Positions 51,175 through 53,216 of a stretch of 53,216 bases of DNA are shown one piece after another. Every line of letters starts with the position of its first letter. Within the stretch, counting starts at the first letter, position 1. Below the pieces are notes generated by a model that had not been told where the DNA came from, searched no databases, and saw only the letters and a list, made by a program, of their open reading frames with translations. The stretch is from assembly GCA_002394685.1 (NCBI GenBank), contig DGUP01000018.1, positions 1-53,216 of the forward strand, in the 5' to 3' direction. This DNA comes from Treponema sp. UBA4307 (GTDB lineage Bacteria; Spirochaetota; Spirochaetia; Treponematales; Treponemataceae). A program made the position numbers and the translations under genes.

Positions 51175-52989
51175 TTACATTCTGTCAAGGTAAGGAACCA
51201 GAACTAATTCCATTGCATCTTTTAATACAGTTAAAGTGCAGTCAGCAAGAACCAGACGGGCAGATGCAAGTACGCCATTTTCCTTAGCAATTGAAAGAAT
51301 TGGACAGTCTCTGTAGAAACCGGAGAAACACTTTGCCACATCATAAAGATAAGCACATACAACGCTAGGATCATAATTTTCAGCTGCACGCTTAATAATT
51401 TCAGGATAACGCTGCAGGGCCTTAATCAGCTCCCATTCACTTTCATGAATAAGAAGAGAAAGCGCATCATCTGAAGTATTAAGTTCAAGTCCTTCTTCCT
51501 TTGCCTTTGCAAGAATTGAAGAAATGCGGGCACCCATATACTGGAGGTAAGGTCCGGTGTTACCATTAAAACTGAGGGATTCAGCAGGATTAAAAAGCAT
51601 ATCCTTCATAGGAGTTGCCTGGAGGAGATAATAATCAAGAGCAGCAAGAGCAACTTTTTCTGCAACTTCATCCGGCTCACCTACTGCATTATCACGACCA
51701 CGTTCATTAATTGCCTTAAGGGCATCCTGATGAAGTGAATCAACCAGATCATCAGCATCAACAACAGTTCCTTCACGGCTCTTCATTCTTCCGCTTGGAA
51801 GATTTACCATACCGTAGCTCAGGTGATAAAGCTTTTCTGCCCAGCCATAACCCAGTTTTTTGAGAATGTAGAAAAGTACCTTAAAGTGATAAATCTGTTC
51901 TGTTGCAACAACATAAACCATGCGGTTATATGCCCAGTCATCATGGCGCTTGATTGCAGTTCCAATATCCTGGGTAATATAAACTGATGTACCATCCTTG
52001 CGGAGAAGAACCTTTGTCTGGTTATTTCCGTCTTTATCTACACCAACAGCTTCTGTAATATCAATTCTTACGGAACCATCTTCTGCCTTAAAGAAAATAC
52101 CATCTTCCAGACCTTTATTAATAACTTCCTTTCCTAAAAGGTAGGTTTCACTTTCAAGATAGAATCTGTCAAAAGAAACACCTGTACGTTTGTAAGTTTC
52201 CTTTACACCGTTAAGAGTCCAGTTATTCATAGTCTGCCAGAGTTTGCGGATTTCAGGATCCCCCTGCTCCCACTTAACAAGCATTTCTTCTGCCATTTCC
52301 TGGGCCTCTGGATGTTCCTTTGAATACTTATCATATTCAACATAGCACTGACCTACAAAATGGTCCCCCTTCATTCCGAGAGATTCAGGAGTTTCACCTT
52401 TTTCTTCATGAAAGAGTTTATATGCAAGCATAGACTTACAGATATGAATTCCACGGTTATTAATAAGGTCAACCTTGTATACATCTGCCCCTGCCTTTTT
52501 AAGAATGCGGCTTACAGATTCACCTAAGGCATCATTTCTCAGATGGCCAAGATGAAGAGGCTTATTTGTATTTGGGGAAGAAAATTCAATCATTACCTTT
52601 TGATCGGCCATTGGAGCTTTGCCATCTTCAGAAAGACTTCCGTATTTATCTTTCTGTTCAACAATTTTTTTAATTATGTCAATGCTTGCACTTGCCTTAT
52701 TCAGCTTAACATTTACATATGGACCTACAGCAGCAAAAGTTCCTAAAGAAGAATTTTCTGCATTTTCATTAATGATTTTTGCAACTTCAACTGCAATCTG
52801 TGGAGGTGCCATTCTAAGTGCTTTGGCGAACATAAACATTGGAACTCCAAGATCACCCATCTCAGGCTTTGGAGGATTTTCTACATGAACCTGCTCCTCA
52901 CTGACAACTGCTTCAGGAGCCTTTTGAGCTGCATAAGATTTTACTGCTTCAAAAACAATATTGCGGAAAGTATCTTTCTGATCTGCCAT
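51175..52989 (-). CDS. argS: Arginyl-tRNA synthetase
   Basis: 604 residues. The class I HIGH motif is HLGH at 146-149, within SSPNTNKPLHLGHLRND. The KMSKS equivalent is GRMKSREGTVV, as usual in ArgRS, where the lysine is displaced. The N-terminal tRNA-recognition domain (about 1-110) and the C-terminal anticodon-binding domain (ending VLVPYLDRM) are both present. It charges tRNA-Arg. GAGGAATTT precedes the ATG. The 227-bp region upstream is AT-rich with only weak promoter candidates, then the boundary repeat. Confidence 0.97.
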   Translation of the reverse strand: MADQKDTFRNIVFEAVKSYAAQKAPEAVVSEEQVHVENPPKPEMGDLGVPMFMFAKALRMAPPQIAVEVAKIINENAENSSLGTFAAVGPYVNVKLNKASASIDIIKKIVEQKDKYGSLSEDGKAPMADQKVMIEFSSPNTNKPLHLGHLRNDALGESVSRILKKAGADVYKVDLINNRGIHICKSMLAYKLFHEEKGETPESLGMKGDHFVGQCYVEYDKYSKEHPEAQEMAEEMLVKWEQGDPEIRKLWQTMNNWTLNGVKETYKRTGVSFDRFYLESETYLLGKEVINKGLEDGIFFKAEDGSVRIDITEAVGVDKDGNNQTKVLLRKDGTSVYITQDIGTAIKRHDDWAYNRMVYVVATEQIYHFKVLFYILKKLGYGWAEKLYHLSYGMVNLPSGRMKSREGTVVDADDLVDSLHQDALKAINERGRDNAVGEPDEVAEKVALAALDYYLLQATPMKDMLFNPAESLSFNGNTGPYLQYMGARISSILAKAKEEGLELNTSDDALSLLIHESEWELIKALQRYPEIIKRAAENYDPSVVCAYLYDVAKCFSGFYRDCPILSIAKENGVLASARLVLADCTLTVLKDAMELVLVPYLDRM

Positions 52990-53153
52990 AAATTCCTCAT
53001 CTCATAAAATATGTTAAAGATAAAAATATCTATGAATACTACCAAAAAATCACTTTATTTGGAAGATACTTTTATAAAGGAAAAGATTTGCTCTTTTTTC
53101 CCCTCTGCTTTATATTGTTTAGAAGATTTAATCAGAAAACAATTTATTTATAT

Positions 53154-53168
53154 AGCCCGAATGTCGAG
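53154..53168 (-). repeat. Boundary inverted repeat, right copy
   Basis: AGCCCGAATGTCGAG, the exact reverse complement of bases 1-15. The 48 bases beyond it would then belong to the repeated element. Confidence 0.6.
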
Positions 53169-53197
53169 TTTTGAAAATCATTGTATTTATCAAAAAA

Positions 53198-53212
53198 ACG
53201 ACTCCTAGTCGT
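53198..53212. other. Small perfect hairpin near the right edge
   Basis: ACGACT-CCT-AGTCGT is a 6-bp perfect stem with a 3-base loop, 30 bp outside the boundary repeat. It may be a subterminal structure of the repeated element. Confidence 0.4.
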
Positions 53213-53216
53213 GAAA

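Noticed and set aside
1..53168. The whole window as a composite transposon
   Set aside because: The content is essential core genes in conserved order. The boundary repeats are better explained by independent copies of a dispersed element.
53011..53208. 65-codon plus-strand reading frame at the right edge
   Set aside because: No ribosome site, no recognisable motif, and it crosses the boundary repeat.
1..53216. tRNA, rRNA, CRISPR arrays, prophage or transposase genes
   Set aside because: I looked through the intergenic stretches for T-loop motifs and direct-repeat arrays and found none. No ORF carries integrase (other than XerC/XerD), capsid or transposase features.

Overview
The window reads as chromosomal core sequence from a host-associated Treponema-type spirochete, or a close relative. 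Three things point there: two adjacent periplasmic flagellar sheath proteins (FlaA) beside a class II fructose-bisphosphate aldolase; a division (dcw) cluster reduced to mraZ-rsmH-ftsL-murF-ftsW-ftsQ-ftsA-ftsZ; and that cluster running on the same strand into dprA-topA-xerC-hslVU-flgBC-fliE-fliFGHIJ. The DNA is AT-rich and densely coded. I see no rRNA, tRNA, CRISPR array, prophage or transposase gene. The first 15 bases recur as a perfect inverted copy at 53154-53168, as if the segment lies between two copies of a repeat such as an insertion sequence.

Layout. 98-3883 (minus): a peptide-binding lipoprotein followed by a chemoreceptor. 4109-5722 (minus): ribosomal protein S4, a strongly structured non-coding stretch ending in a terminator, and an RsuA-type pseudouridine synthase. 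5723-6119: intergenic, with 11-bp phased repeats, a GC-rich stem-loop element and a possible 26-codon ORF. 6120-10046 (minus): a B12-binding radical SAM protein and a divergent EF-G paralogue. 10177-12386 (plus): a small duplicated zinc-ribbon-like protein, a second copy of the stem-loop element, and a TGS/uridine-kinase-like protein. 12460-21176 (minus): flagellar rod, MS-ring, switch and export genes, ending in an adenylate cyclase. 21310-37390 (minus): hslUV, xerC, topA, dprA, a TPR lipoprotein, xerD and the division cluster, headed by mraZ with a four-box operator. 37695-38411 (plus): a probable PD-(D/E)XK-like protein of unknown function. 38546-40004 (minus): the flaA pair behind a sigma-28-like promoter. 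40336-44985 (plus): aldolase, a membrane protein, infC-rpmI-rplT, a ZapB-like coiled-coil protein, ZapA and a YaiI-family protein. 45009-48561 (minus): GH3 glycosidase, NSUN-type methyltransferase and a GAF/HD-GYP protein. 48680-51072 (plus): a short-chain dehydrogenase and nicotinate phosphoribosyltransferase. 51175-52989 (minus): arginyl-tRNA synthetase.

How the genes work together. Most of the window couples septation (FtsZ/A/Q/L/W, MraZ, ZapA), chromosome dimer resolution (XerC and XerD), topology (TopA), proteolysis (HslUV) and flagellar basal-body assembly. Signalling genes (chemoreceptor, adenylate cyclase, HD-GYP) sit around the motility genes. Intrinsic terminators after hslU and after fliE split the long minus-strand run into at least three transcription units. 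The less explained items are the 4919-5128 structured RNA candidate, the paired GC-rich stem-loop elements, the mraZ operator, the two uncharacterised proteins and the boundary inverted repeat.
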